Positions 1 to 5,086 of a stretch of 5,086 nucleotides of DNA are shown one piece after another (position 1 is the stretch's first letter; each line of letters begins with the position of its first letter). Under the pieces are notes generated by a model. It was not told the origin of the DNA, ran no database searches, and was given only the letters and a program-made list of their open reading frames with translations. A program made the position numbers and the translations under genes. Where the stretch lies: positions 1 to 5,086 of the forward strand of contig CANHTE010000147.1 of the NCBI GenBank assembly GCA_947462945.1, written 5' to 3'. The DNA is from Acetobacteraceae bacterium (lineage in GTDB: Bacteria > Pseudomonadota > Alphaproteobacteria > Acetobacterales > Acetobacteraceae).

Positions 1-4
1 GGCC

Positions 5-478
5 ATGCGCGCCTTGGCCCTGGCGCTGCTGCTGCCCCATGCCGCGCCGGCGCAGCCGGTGGTGGATCACAAGCAGGGTGTGCTGGGTCATCTTTCGGCG
101 CAGATCGGCACCACCAATACCCCCATCGTGCTGAATGACCCGCTGGTGCGGCGCGGCCTTTCGGCCTTGCTGGGCGATCCCGGCCTCCGGCAATTGATGA
201 CCGGCATGGAGATCGTGGCGCCCATTGCCTTTGACGGCACAGCTCTGGTGCTGCGCGGCGCGCGCCTGGGCGGCGAGGGCGAACAGGAGGTCTTCCTGAG
301 CATCCGTCCGCGTGATGGGGTGCTGGAGGTCGCGCTGCTGACCACCGGCCGGGTGCGTTTCATCTCGCAACGCCCCTCGGGCGAGCGGAGCGAGATGCTT
401 GACCCGCAATTGGCGCGCTGGGGGGTTTCCCGCGGCGTGCCGCTGGACGAACGGCGCGTGCCGCCCCCTGCAAGATAA
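5..478 (+). CDS. Small putative exported protein, unknown function
   Basis: I do not recognise this family. The 157-residue reading begins with a short export-type signal: Arg2, then a hydrophobic run of Ala and Leu (about 3-10), then an Ala-Pro-Ala site (14-16) where signal peptidase I could cut before Gln17. The mature part of about 140 residues has no cysteine and no further membrane segment, so a soluble periplasmic protein is likely. It contains a helical-looking stretch with LSALLG (about 52-57), then alternating hydrophobic residues typical of beta strands (about 78-122), and a basic, proline-rich tail (RRVPPPAR). The n-region of the signal is very short and the frame is open to the left edge, so the true start may lie before the window and no ribosome site can be seen. 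It ends 23 bases before the hydrolase gene, in the same direction, so it is probably co-transcribed. That this is a real gene is fairly likely; its function is unknown. Confidence 0.65.
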   Translation: MRALALALLLPHAAPAQPVVDHKQGVLGHLSAQIGTTNTPIVLNDPLVRRGLSALLGDPGLRQLMTGMEIVAPIAFDGTALVLRGARLGGEGEQEVFLSIRPRDGVLEVALLTTGRVRFISQRPSGERSEMLDPQLARWGVSRGVPLDERRVPPPAR

Positions 479-501
479 CCAGTCCCAAGATAGGCTCCGC
501 C

Positions 502-1329
502 ATGCGCATCTCCGCCATCCAGATGAACCAGACGAGCGACAAGACGGCCAATCTCGACCAGGCGCGCCGCCTCTTCGAAGCCGCGCTGGAGGCCGACCGG
601 CCGGACATGATCACCCTGCCCGAGACCTGGACCAATCTGGGCGGCGGGCGCGAGGCGCGGGCGGCGGCGGCGGAAGTGCTGCCCGAAGCCGGCGGCACGG
701 GCGGCGCCGCCTATGAGTTCCTGCGCCGAATGGCCAAGGGGGCGGGCATCCATGTCCATGGCGGCTCGATCATCGAGCAGGGTGCGGAGAAACTCTTCAA
801 CACCACCCTGGTCTTTGACCCGAACGGCAGGGAAATCGCCCGCTATCGCAAGATCCATTTGTTCGACATCACCGGGCCCGATGGCACGGGGTATCGCGAG
901 AGCGCGCTGTATGGCGCGGGCAGTGACCTCGTCACCTTCGCGGCGAAGGGCATCACCTTTGGCTGCACCATCTGCTACGATATGCGCTTTCCTGAACAAT
1001 ATCTGGCCCTGCGCCGCCAGGGGGCCGAGGTGATCTTCGTGCCATCCAATTTCACCCTGATGACCGGCAAGGATCATTGGGAGGTGCTGTTGCGCGCACG
1101 CGCCATCGAGACGCAATGCTGGATCGCGGCCGCCGCCTCCTGGGGCTCCTATGAGGAGCGCGGCGCCACCCGCCAGGTCTATGGCCATTCGCTGATCGCC
1201 GACCCCTGGGGCCATGTGGTTGCCAAGGCGAGCGACGGGGTGGGCTGGATCACGGCCCGCATTGACCCGGCCGTCACGGCCAAGGTGAGACGCGACATGC
1301 CAGTGCTTGAACATCGGCGGCTGGCATGA
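502..1329 (+). CDS. Nitrilase-superfamily carbon-nitrogen hydrolase, Nit1-like (deaminated glutathione amidase)
   Basis: This 275-residue cytoplasmic amidohydrolase has the whole catalytic triad of the nitrilase superfamily: Glu41 in LPETW, Lys117 in YRKIHLFD and the nucleophile Cys158 in CTICYDMRFPE. Length is normal for the family. The segment HWEVLLRARAIETQCW (192-207), then YGHSLIADPWGHVVAKA (227-243), and the C-terminal MPVLEHRR (266-273) fit Nit1 better than the omega-amidase Nit2, which has a different residue pattern in these places. Nit1 removes the amide from deaminated glutathione, a faulty transaminase product, and so acts in metabolite repair; the motifs show the superfamily directly, while the substrate is an inference. 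The ATG at 502 is preceded by a purine-rich AGATAGG seven bases upstream, and translation starts at once with the usual first beta strand (MRISAIQMN). It lies between the small exported protein (23 bases before) and NAD kinase (52 bases after), all in one direction. Other amidases such as YbeM-type hydrolases remain possible. Confidence 0.9.
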   Translation: MRISAIQMNQTSDKTANLDQARRLFEAALEADRPDMITLPETWTNLGGGREARAAAAEVLPEAGGTGGAAYEFLRRMAKGAGIHVHGGSIIEQGAEKLFNTTLVFDPNGREIARYRKIHLFDITGPDGTGYRESALYGAGSDLVTFAAKGITFGCTICYDMRFPEQYLALRRQGAEVIFVPSNFTLMTGKDHWEVLLRARAIETQCWIAAAASWGSYEERGATRQVYGHSLIADPWGHVVAKASDGVGWITARIDPAVTAKVRRDMPVLEHRRLA

Positions 1330-1381
1330 CCGCCCGCCATGGCAAGGCGCCGCTGCCGCGCGGCCTGACACGGTGGGGTGA

Positions 1382-2140
1382 ATGACCAGGATTTCCTTCC
1401 TCGGCTCCACGGCCGGGCCCGCGCAGGAAGCGCTGGCCCGCCTCGTGCAGCTCTATGGCGATGTGCCGCCACAGGAGGCCGATTTCATCGTCGCCTTGGG
1501 CGGCGATGGGCTGATGCTGGAAACCCAGCACCGTTTCCTCGGCCGCAACGCGCAGATTTATGGGATGAATCGCGGCAGCGTGGGCTTCCTGATGAACCCC
1601 TATCGGGAGGAGGATTTGCCCGCACGGCTGCTGGCCGCCCAGGCGGCGCATCTGCACCCGCTGCGCATGCGCGCCCATTCGGCCAGCGGCACCCATGCCT
1701 CGCTCGCCATCAACGAAGTCTCGTTGCTGCGCGAGCAGCGCCAGGCGGCCAAGCTGCGCATCCTGGTGGATGGCAAGGAACGCCTGCCCGAATTGATCTG
1801 CGACGGCATCTTGATCGCGACCCCGGCCGGCAGCACGGCCTATAATCTCTCGGCGCATGGGCCGATCGTGCCGCTGGATGCACGGCTGCTGCCGCTCACG
1901 CCCATTTCAGCCTTCCGCCCGCGGCGTTGGCGCGGCGCGCTGCTGCCCTCCGCCGCGCGGGTGGTGTTCGAGGTGCTGGAGCCCGAGAAGCGGCCCGTCT
2001 CCGCCACGGCCGATTACACCGAGGTGCGCGATGTGCGGCGGGTTGAAGTGCGGGAGGATCGCAGCATCACCATGACCATGCTGTTCGACCCGGATCGCAG
2101 CCTTTCCGAGCGGATCATCGCCGAGCAGTTCACCGTGTGA
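1382..2140 (+). CDS. nadK: NAD kinase (ATP-NAD kinase)
   Basis: NAD kinase phosphorylates NAD to NADP with ATP (or polyphosphate in some bacteria) in the cytoplasm, and is the only route to NADP in most bacteria. The family signatures are present in order: GGDG at 40-43, the NE pair at 111-112 in LAINEVSLL, and the NAD-binding and dimer region [22 protein letters not shown] at 140-161 (Asp141 being the conserved acidic residue). Then follows [13 protein letters not shown] (171-183), typical of alphaproteobacterial forms. At 252 residues it is of the short alphaproteobacterial type, shorter than the roughly 290 of E. coli, and looks complete. The start at 1382 is well fixed: the codon just before it (1379-1381) is an in-frame TGA, and GGTGGGG at 1372-1378 may serve as a weak ribosome site. 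The stop overlaps the start of the transporter gene, so the two are probably translated in a coupled way. Confidence 0.96.
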   Translation: MTRISFLGSTAGPAQEALARLVQLYGDVPPQEADFIVALGGDGLMLETQHRFLGRNAQIYGMNRGSVGFLMNPYREEDLPARLLAAQAAHLHPLRMRAHSASGTHASLAINEVSLLREQRQAAKLRILVDGKERLPELICDGILIATPAGSTAYNLSAHGPIVPLDARLLPLTPISAFRPRRWRGALLPSAARVVFEVLEPEKRPVSATADYTEVRDVRRVEVREDRSITMTMLFDPDRSLSERIIAEQFTV

Positions 2141-3255
2141 CCACGCCCTTCCTGCCGCTAGCGCTCTCCGGCGCGGCGGCGACCTGCGTGGGCGTGGGGC
2201 TGGCGCGTTTTGCCTTTGTCCCGCTCTTCCCAGCGCTGGTGCAGGCGGGCTGGGTGAGCGGGGCCGAGGCCGGGCTGCTGGGCGCTGCGGCGCTGGCCGG
2301 CTATGTCGGCGGCGCCATGGGCGCGCAGGCGCTGGGCCGGCGCATCGGCACCAGGCCGGCCCTGGCGCTGGGCATGGGGGCGGCGCTGCTCTCCCTGCTG
2401 GCCTGCGCCATTCCGGGCGGGGTGTTCTGGCTGCTGCCCTGGCGGCTGCTGGCGGGGCTGGCCGGGGGCGTGCTGATGTCCCTCGTCGGGCCAGCCATCC
2501 AGCGCGCAGTGCCGGCCCAACGACGGGGCCTGGCTTCGGGTGTGGTGATCAGCGGGGTGGGCGGCGGGATTTTCCTCGGCGCGGCACTGCTGCCGCCCTT
2601 GCTGCTCTCCGGCCCCAGCGCGGGGTGGCTGGGGCTGGCGGGGCTGACGGCGCTGCTCTGGGCCTTCGCCCAGCCGCGCTTTCCGAATGATCCGGCCGGG
2701 CGGGACGCTGCCCTCACCCCGCCCCCCATGCCTGGGCTGCTGCTGGCCTATGCGCTCTCGGGCGCGGGGATGGTGCCGCATATGGTTTATCTGGCGGATT
2801 TCGCCGCGCGCGGCTTTGGCCTGGGCATTCTCGCCGGCAGCGGGCTGTGGATGATGTTTGGCCTGGGGGGGCTGCTGGGCACGCTTTCGGGCGGGCGGGT
2901 GGCGGATCGGCTGGGGGGTGCCAGGGCGGTGAGGCTCTGGCTCGGCGTGCAGGTGGCGGCCCTTTGTTTCGTGCTGTTGCCCTGGTGGCCCGCCCTGCCG
3001 CTGGCGGCGCTGGCCGGCGGCTTTGCCGGGGTTGGGGTTTCGGCCGTGACCCTCGCCTGGGCGCGGGAGGTGGCCGGCGCGGCCGCGGGCGCGCTCTGGG
3101 TACGGGCGACCATTGCCTATGCCATCGCCCAGGCGGCGGCGGCCTTCGCGCTGGCGGGTGTCTTCGGCGCCTCGGGCGAGAGCCACGCGTTGGTATTCGC
3201 CATCGGGCTGTTGTTTTCGGCGGGCGCCTGGCTGGCAACGCCCCGCCCGGCTTGA
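2137..3255 (+). CDS. MFS transporter, YbfB/YjiJ-type
   Basis: This 372-residue, very hydrophobic protein of the inner membrane has room for 12 helices in two halves of six, with a longer cytoplasmic loop around 180-198. The opening segment [16 protein letters not shown] (19-34), followed by [19 protein letters not shown] (38-56), is the hallmark of the YbfB/YjiJ group of the major facilitator superfamily. Loops related to MFS motif A lie between helices 2 and 3 ([12 protein letters not shown], 62-73) and between helices 8 and 9 ([12 protein letters not shown], 252-263), the latter keeping the Asp-Arg pair. The substrate of this group is not established, and nothing here reveals it; export of a small metabolite or drug is only a guess. 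The GTG start at 2137 shares bases with the nadK stop (GTGA), so ribosomes can pass directly from one gene to the next. Length is slightly below the group's usual 390-400 residues, but both ends look intact. It ends 15 bases before guaA. Confidence 0.88.
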   Translation: MTTPFLPLALSGAAATCVGVGLARFAFVPLFPALVQAGWVSGAEAGLLGAAALAGYVGGAMGAQALGRRIGTRPALALGMGAALLSLLACAIPGGVFWLLPWRLLAGLAGGVLMSLVGPAIQRAVPAQRRGLASGVVISGVGGGIFLGAALLPPLLLSGPSAGWLGLAGLTALLWAFAQPRFPNDPAGRDAALTPPPMPGLLLAYALSGAGMVPHMVYLADFAARGFGLGILAGSGLWMMFGLGGLLGTLSGGRVADRLGGARAVRLWLGVQVAALCFVLLPWWPALPLAALAGGFAGVGVSAVTLAWAREVAGAAAGALWVRATIAYAIAQAAAAFALAGVFGASGESHALVFAIGLLFSAGAWLATPRPA

Positions 3256-3270
3256 CGGCAAGGGCTGTCC

Positions 3271-4854
3271 GTGGTGCGCAGCGACATGACCCGCTCCCCC
3301 GCCCAGCACGACCGCATCCTCATCCTCGATTTCGGCAGCCAGGTGACGCAGCTTATCGCGCGGCGCCTCCGGGAATCGGGCGTCTATTGCGAGATCTGGC
3401 CCTTCAACGCGGCGCCCGAGGCGCGAATCCGCGCCTTCGCCCCCAAGGGCATCATCCTCTCCGGCGGGCCGGCCTCCGTGACCGAGGGCGAAAGCCCCCG
3501 CGCGCCGGATTATGCCTTCGAATCCGGCCTGCCGATCCTGGGCATCTGCTACGGCCAGCAGACCCTGGCGCATCAGCTGGGCGGCACGGTGGAGGGCGGC
3601 CATGCGCGGGAATTCGGCCGCGCCACCGTCACCGTCACCGGCGATTGCCCGATCACCCAGGGCGTCTGGGCCAAGGGCGCGCGGGAGACGGTCTGGATGA
3701 GCCATGGCGACCGCATCACCGTGCTGCCACCCGGCTTCCGCGTGGTGGCCGAGAGCGAGGGCGCGCCCTACGCGCTGATCGCCCATGACGAGCGCCGCTA
3801 TTATGGCACCATGTTCCACCCTGAAGTGGTGCATACGCCGCATGGCGCGGCGCTGCTGCGCAACTTCACCCATGGCGTCTGCGGCTGCACGGGCGACTGG
3901 ACCATGGCCGGTTACCGCGCTGAGACCATCGCGAAAATCCGCGCGCAGGTGGGCCAGGGGCGCGTGGTGTGCGGGCTTTCGGGGGGCGTGGATTCCTCGG
4001 TGGCGGCGGTGCTGCTGCATGAGGCGATTGGCGACCAGCTGACCTGCATCTATGTGGATCACGGCCTGATGCGCGCCAATGAGAGCGCGCAGGTGGTGAA
4101 GACCTTCCGCGAGCGCTTCAACATCAAGCTGGTGCATCGCGACGCGAGTGATTTGTTCCTGGGCCAGCTCTCCGGCGTCACGGACCCCGAGCAGAAGCGC
4201 AAGATCATCGGGCGGCTCTTCATCGAGGTGTTCGAGGAGGAGCAGAACAAGATCGGCGGCGCCGATTTCCTGGCGCAGGGCACGCTCTACCCCGATGTGA
4301 TCGAGAGTGTTTCCGCGACAGGCGGGCCTTCGGTGACGATCAAGAGCCACCACAATGTCGGCGGCCTGCCCGAGGGGATGCGCATGCAGCTGGTGGAGCC
4401 GCTGCGCGAGTTGTTCAAGGATGAGGTCCGCGTGCTGGGCCGCGAACTCGGCATGCCAGAGGAAATCGTGGGCCGCCACCCCTTCCCCGGCCCGGGCCTG
4501 GCCATCCGCATCCCGGGCGAGGTGACGCGCGAGAAGGCCGATCTGCTGCGCCTGGTGGATGTGATCTATCTGGAGGAAATCCGCGCGGCCGGGCTGTATG
4601 ACGTGATCTGGCAGGCCTTTGCCGTGCTGCTGCCGGTGCGCACCGTGGGCGTGATGGGCGATGGCCGCACTTATGACCGGGTTTGCGGCCTGCGGGCCGT
4701 GACCAGCGTCGATGGCATGACCGCCGATGTTTATCCCTTTGACGCCAGCTTCTTGACCCGCACCGCCACCCGCATCGTCAACGAGGTGAAGGGCATCAAC
4801 CGCGTGGTGTATGACTATACGTCCAAGCCGCCGGGCACGATCGAGTGGGAGTAG
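3271..4854 (+). CDS. guaA: GMP synthase (glutamine-hydrolysing)
   Basis: GuaA makes GMP from XMP, ATP and glutamine, the last step of guanine nucleotide synthesis, in the cytoplasm as a dimer. The order of domains is normal. The class I glutamine amidotransferase (about 14-205) has the nucleophile Cys93 in GICYGQQ and the His183/Glu185 pair in FHPEV. The ATP-pyrophosphatase domain has the P-loop LSGGVDSS (236-243). The C-terminal dimerisation domain has [14 protein letters not shown] (401-414), [15 protein letters not shown] (477-491) and the conserved tail KPPGTIEWE (519-527). The 527 residues match the family (525 in E. coli). The start is uncertain: GTG at 3271 has AAGGG six bases upstream (3260-3264), whereas ATG at 3286, five codons later, has no nearby ribosome site but would give a natural N-terminus [20 protein letters not shown] at 3274 is also possible. 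The gene is last in the apparent operon, and base composition changes sharply just after its stop, where genomic islands often insert. Confidence 0.98.
   Translation: MVRSDMTRSPAQHDRILILDFGSQVTQLIARRLRESGVYCEIWPFNAAPEARIRAFAPKGIILSGGPASVTEGESPRAPDYAFESGLPILGICYGQQTLAHQLGGTVEGGHAREFGRATVTVTGDCPITQGVWAKGARETVWMSHGDRITVLPPGFRVVAESEGAPYALIAHDERRYYGTMFHPEVVHTPHGAALLRNFTHGVCGCTGDWTMAGYRAETIAKIRAQVGQGRVVCGLSGGVDSSVAAVLLHEAIGDQLTCIYVDHGLMRANESAQVVKTFRERFNIKLVHRDASDLFLGQLSGVTDPEQKRKIIGRLFIEVFEEEQNKIGGADFLAQGTLYPDVIESVSATGGPSVTIKSHHNVGGLPEGMRMQLVEPLRELFKDEVRVLGRELGMPEEIVGRHPFPGPGLAIRIPGEVTREKADLLRLVDVIYLEEIRAAGLYDVIWQAFAVLLPVRTVGVMGDGRTYDRVCGLRAVTSVDGMTADVYPFDASFLTRTATRIVNEVKGINRVVYDYTSKPPGTIEWE
4815..4854 (+). 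other. Possible attachment site (attL) at the 3' end of guaA
   Basis: The last codons of guaA, up to the TAG at 4852-4854, form the likely border between core DNA and an inserted element. What is seen: GC content is high up to the stop and drops to about 41 % right after it (4855-5086, hand count), and a new gene with different codon use begins 182 bases later. What is known: the 3' end of guaA is an insertion hotspot for genomic islands carrying tyrosine integrases, which restore the gene's end on insertion. The exact core cannot be set because the partner site (attR) is outside the window; the interval given is only the conserved gene end. Confidence 0.35.
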
Positions 4855-4869
4855 TTCATTCTCCAAAAA

Positions 4870-4929
4870 CAACGCATTTCTTAGGTTTTTAAGTTTCACA
4901 TAACTTTCACATCGTGAAGAAATGCGTTG
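4870..4929. repeat. 13-bp perfect inverted repeat with 34-base spacer, downstream of guaA
   Basis: CAACGCATTTCTT at 4870-4882 is matched exactly by its reverse complement AAGAAATGCGTTG at 4917-4929. The second arm is followed by ATTTTC (4930-4935). It may act as a transcription terminator for the guaA operon, but the arms are poor in GC, the loop is long and the T-run is only four bases, so a classical intrinsic terminator is doubtful. It could instead be a protein-binding or attachment-site structure. The inner edge of the right arm also belongs to a smaller dyad (TTCAC-ATC-GTGAA, 4906-4918), so the two folds exclude each other. Confidence 0.6.
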
Positions 4930-4973
4930 ATTTTCAGTGCCACGCCTCATAAAGCTGCACGTGAACTTTCACA
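4894..4973. repeat. Cluster of five TTCAC/GTGAA boxes
   Basis: TTTCACAT occurs twice at 4894-4901 and 4905-4912, offset by 11 bases (about one helical turn). AACTTTCACA occurs at 4902-4911 and again at 4964-4973. Inverted copies GTGAA lie at 4914-4918 and 4961-4965. The boxes thus pair into two dyads with opposite orientation: TTCAC-3-GTGAA (4906-4918) and GTGAA-2-TTCAC (4961-4972). Spacing by a helical turn and repeated boxes suggest a DNA-binding protein, for example integrase arm sites or an operator for the following gene. The repeats are seen directly; their role is inferred. Confidence 0.5.
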
Positions 4974-5024
4974 AAACGGACTCTACTCAGAATCGTAGGG
5001 TATGTTGGATGAAAGGTGCAGCTT
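4952..5024. repeat. 9-bp inverted repeat in front of the last gene
   Basis: AAGCTGCAC at 4952-4960 is matched exactly by GTGCAGCTT at 5016-5024, with 55 bases between. The right arm ends just before the Shine-Dalgarno of the gene starting at 5037, so pairing in RNA could bring a fold close to the ribosome site if transcription starts before 4952. A nine-base match over this distance may also be chance. Confidence 0.35.
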
Positions 5025-5027
5025 GGT

Positions 5028-5033
5028 GAGGTG
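5028..5033 (+). promoter_or_regulatory. Ribosome binding site of the last gene
   Basis: GAGGTG, a six-base match to the Shine-Dalgarno consensus, lies three bases before the ATG at 5037. The spacing is short but workable. It supports ATG 5037 over the in-frame GTG codons at 5016 and 5031; an in-frame TGA at 5010-5012 bounds the frame. Confidence 0.55.
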
Positions 5034-5036
5034 CTG

Positions 5037-5086
5037 ATGGTCTCTAAGAAAAAACGCTTTGGTGATGAAGAGATCCCCATCTTCAA
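5037..5086 (+). CDS. Start of a gene cut by the window edge; possible integrase of an inserted element
   Basis: Only 16 codons are present, reading MVSKKKRFGDEEIPIF, then two bases (AA) of a Lys or Asn codon. An in-frame stop at 5010-5012 and the ribosome site at 5028-5033 support a true start here. The reading is basic at first (KKKR) and then acidic. Codons such as TCT, AAA, TTT, GGT, GAT and GAA differ from the G/C-ending use in guaA and suggest foreign origin. Position right after guaA, in low-GC DNA full of repeats, is where the integrase of a guaA-inserted island is usually found, and the N-terminus resembles, from memory only, some phage-type integrases. A transposase of the IS3 OrfA type, which often starts with a similar KKRF stretch, is the main alternative. 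Too little is present for a firm name. Confidence 0.5.
   Translation, partial: MVSKKKRFGDEEIPIF

Noticed and set aside
5..478. Resemblance of the first protein to Ivy-type lysozyme inhibitors
   Set aside because: The rough size, export signal and strand pattern could fit, but the CKPHDC-like loop and all cysteines are missing, so the likeness is too weak to name.
88..1410. A 440-codon open frame on the minus strand opposite the first two genes
   Set aside because: It is antisense to the nitrilase-type gene with its intact catalytic triad, and its translation has no recognisable domain.
2847..3788. A 313-codon + strand frame bridging the transporter and guaA
   Set aside because: It overlaps both real genes in another frame and its product is Gly/Arg/Ala-rich with no motif; shadow of the GC bias.
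2158..4950. A 930-codon open frame on the minus strand, antisense to the transporter and guaA
   Set aside because: It lies opposite two genes with clear family motifs; its translation is low-complexity, rich in His, Arg, Gln and Ala as expected for the antisense of high-GC codons. It is a composition shadow.
4927..4953. Possible sigma-70 promoter TTGATT / CATAAA before the last gene
   Set aside because: Each box matches only four of six consensus bases and the spacer is 15 bases; in AT-rich DNA this is expected by chance, so it is not listed as a feature.
4855..5036. CRISPR array, tRNA or small RNA gene in the spacer after guaA
   Set aside because: The repeats are too short and irregular for CRISPR, and I see no cloverleaf or tRNA-like T-arm.

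Overview
The window is high-GC bacterial DNA with five tightly packed genes on the + strand, followed by a short stretch of much lower GC. The protein sequences (NAD kinase of the short alphaproteobacterial type, a Nit1-type amidohydrolase, a YbfB-type transporter and a bacterial GuaA) and the strong G/C-ending codon bias suggest an alphaproteobacterium, perhaps of the Acetobacteraceae/Rhodospirillales. That placement is an impression from sequence style, not a computed one.

Layout: (1) 5-478, a small, probably exported protein of unknown function whose start may lie before the window. (2) 502-1329, a nitrilase-superfamily hydrolase closest in motifs to Nit1, the deaminated-glutathione amidase. 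(3) 1382-2140, NAD kinase. (4) 2137-3255, a 12-helix MFS transporter of the YbfB/YjiJ type, whose GTG start overlaps the nadK stop. (5) 3271-4854, complete GMP synthase (guaA). Gaps of 23, 52, -4 and 15 bases suggest one transcription unit. The genes do not form one pathway. Three concern housekeeping of small metabolites: repair of a damaged glutathione product, NADP supply and GMP supply. The transporter's substrate is unknown.

Right after the guaA stop the character changes. Bases 4855-5086 are about 41 % GC by hand count, rich in short direct and inverted repeats (five TTCAC/GTGAA boxes, a 13-bp and a 9-bp inverted repeat). They end in the first 16 codons of a new gene with a good Shine-Dalgarno and A/T-richer codons (MVSKKKRFGDEEIPIF, cut by the window edge). 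The 3' end of guaA is a known insertion hotspot for genomic islands. The most interesting reading is therefore that guaA's stop marks the left junction of an integrated element, with the repeat-rich spacer as attachment-site/integrase-binding DNA and the last gene as its integrase. This is inference: the deciding sequence lies outside the window. The rest of the window is ordinary core-genome content.
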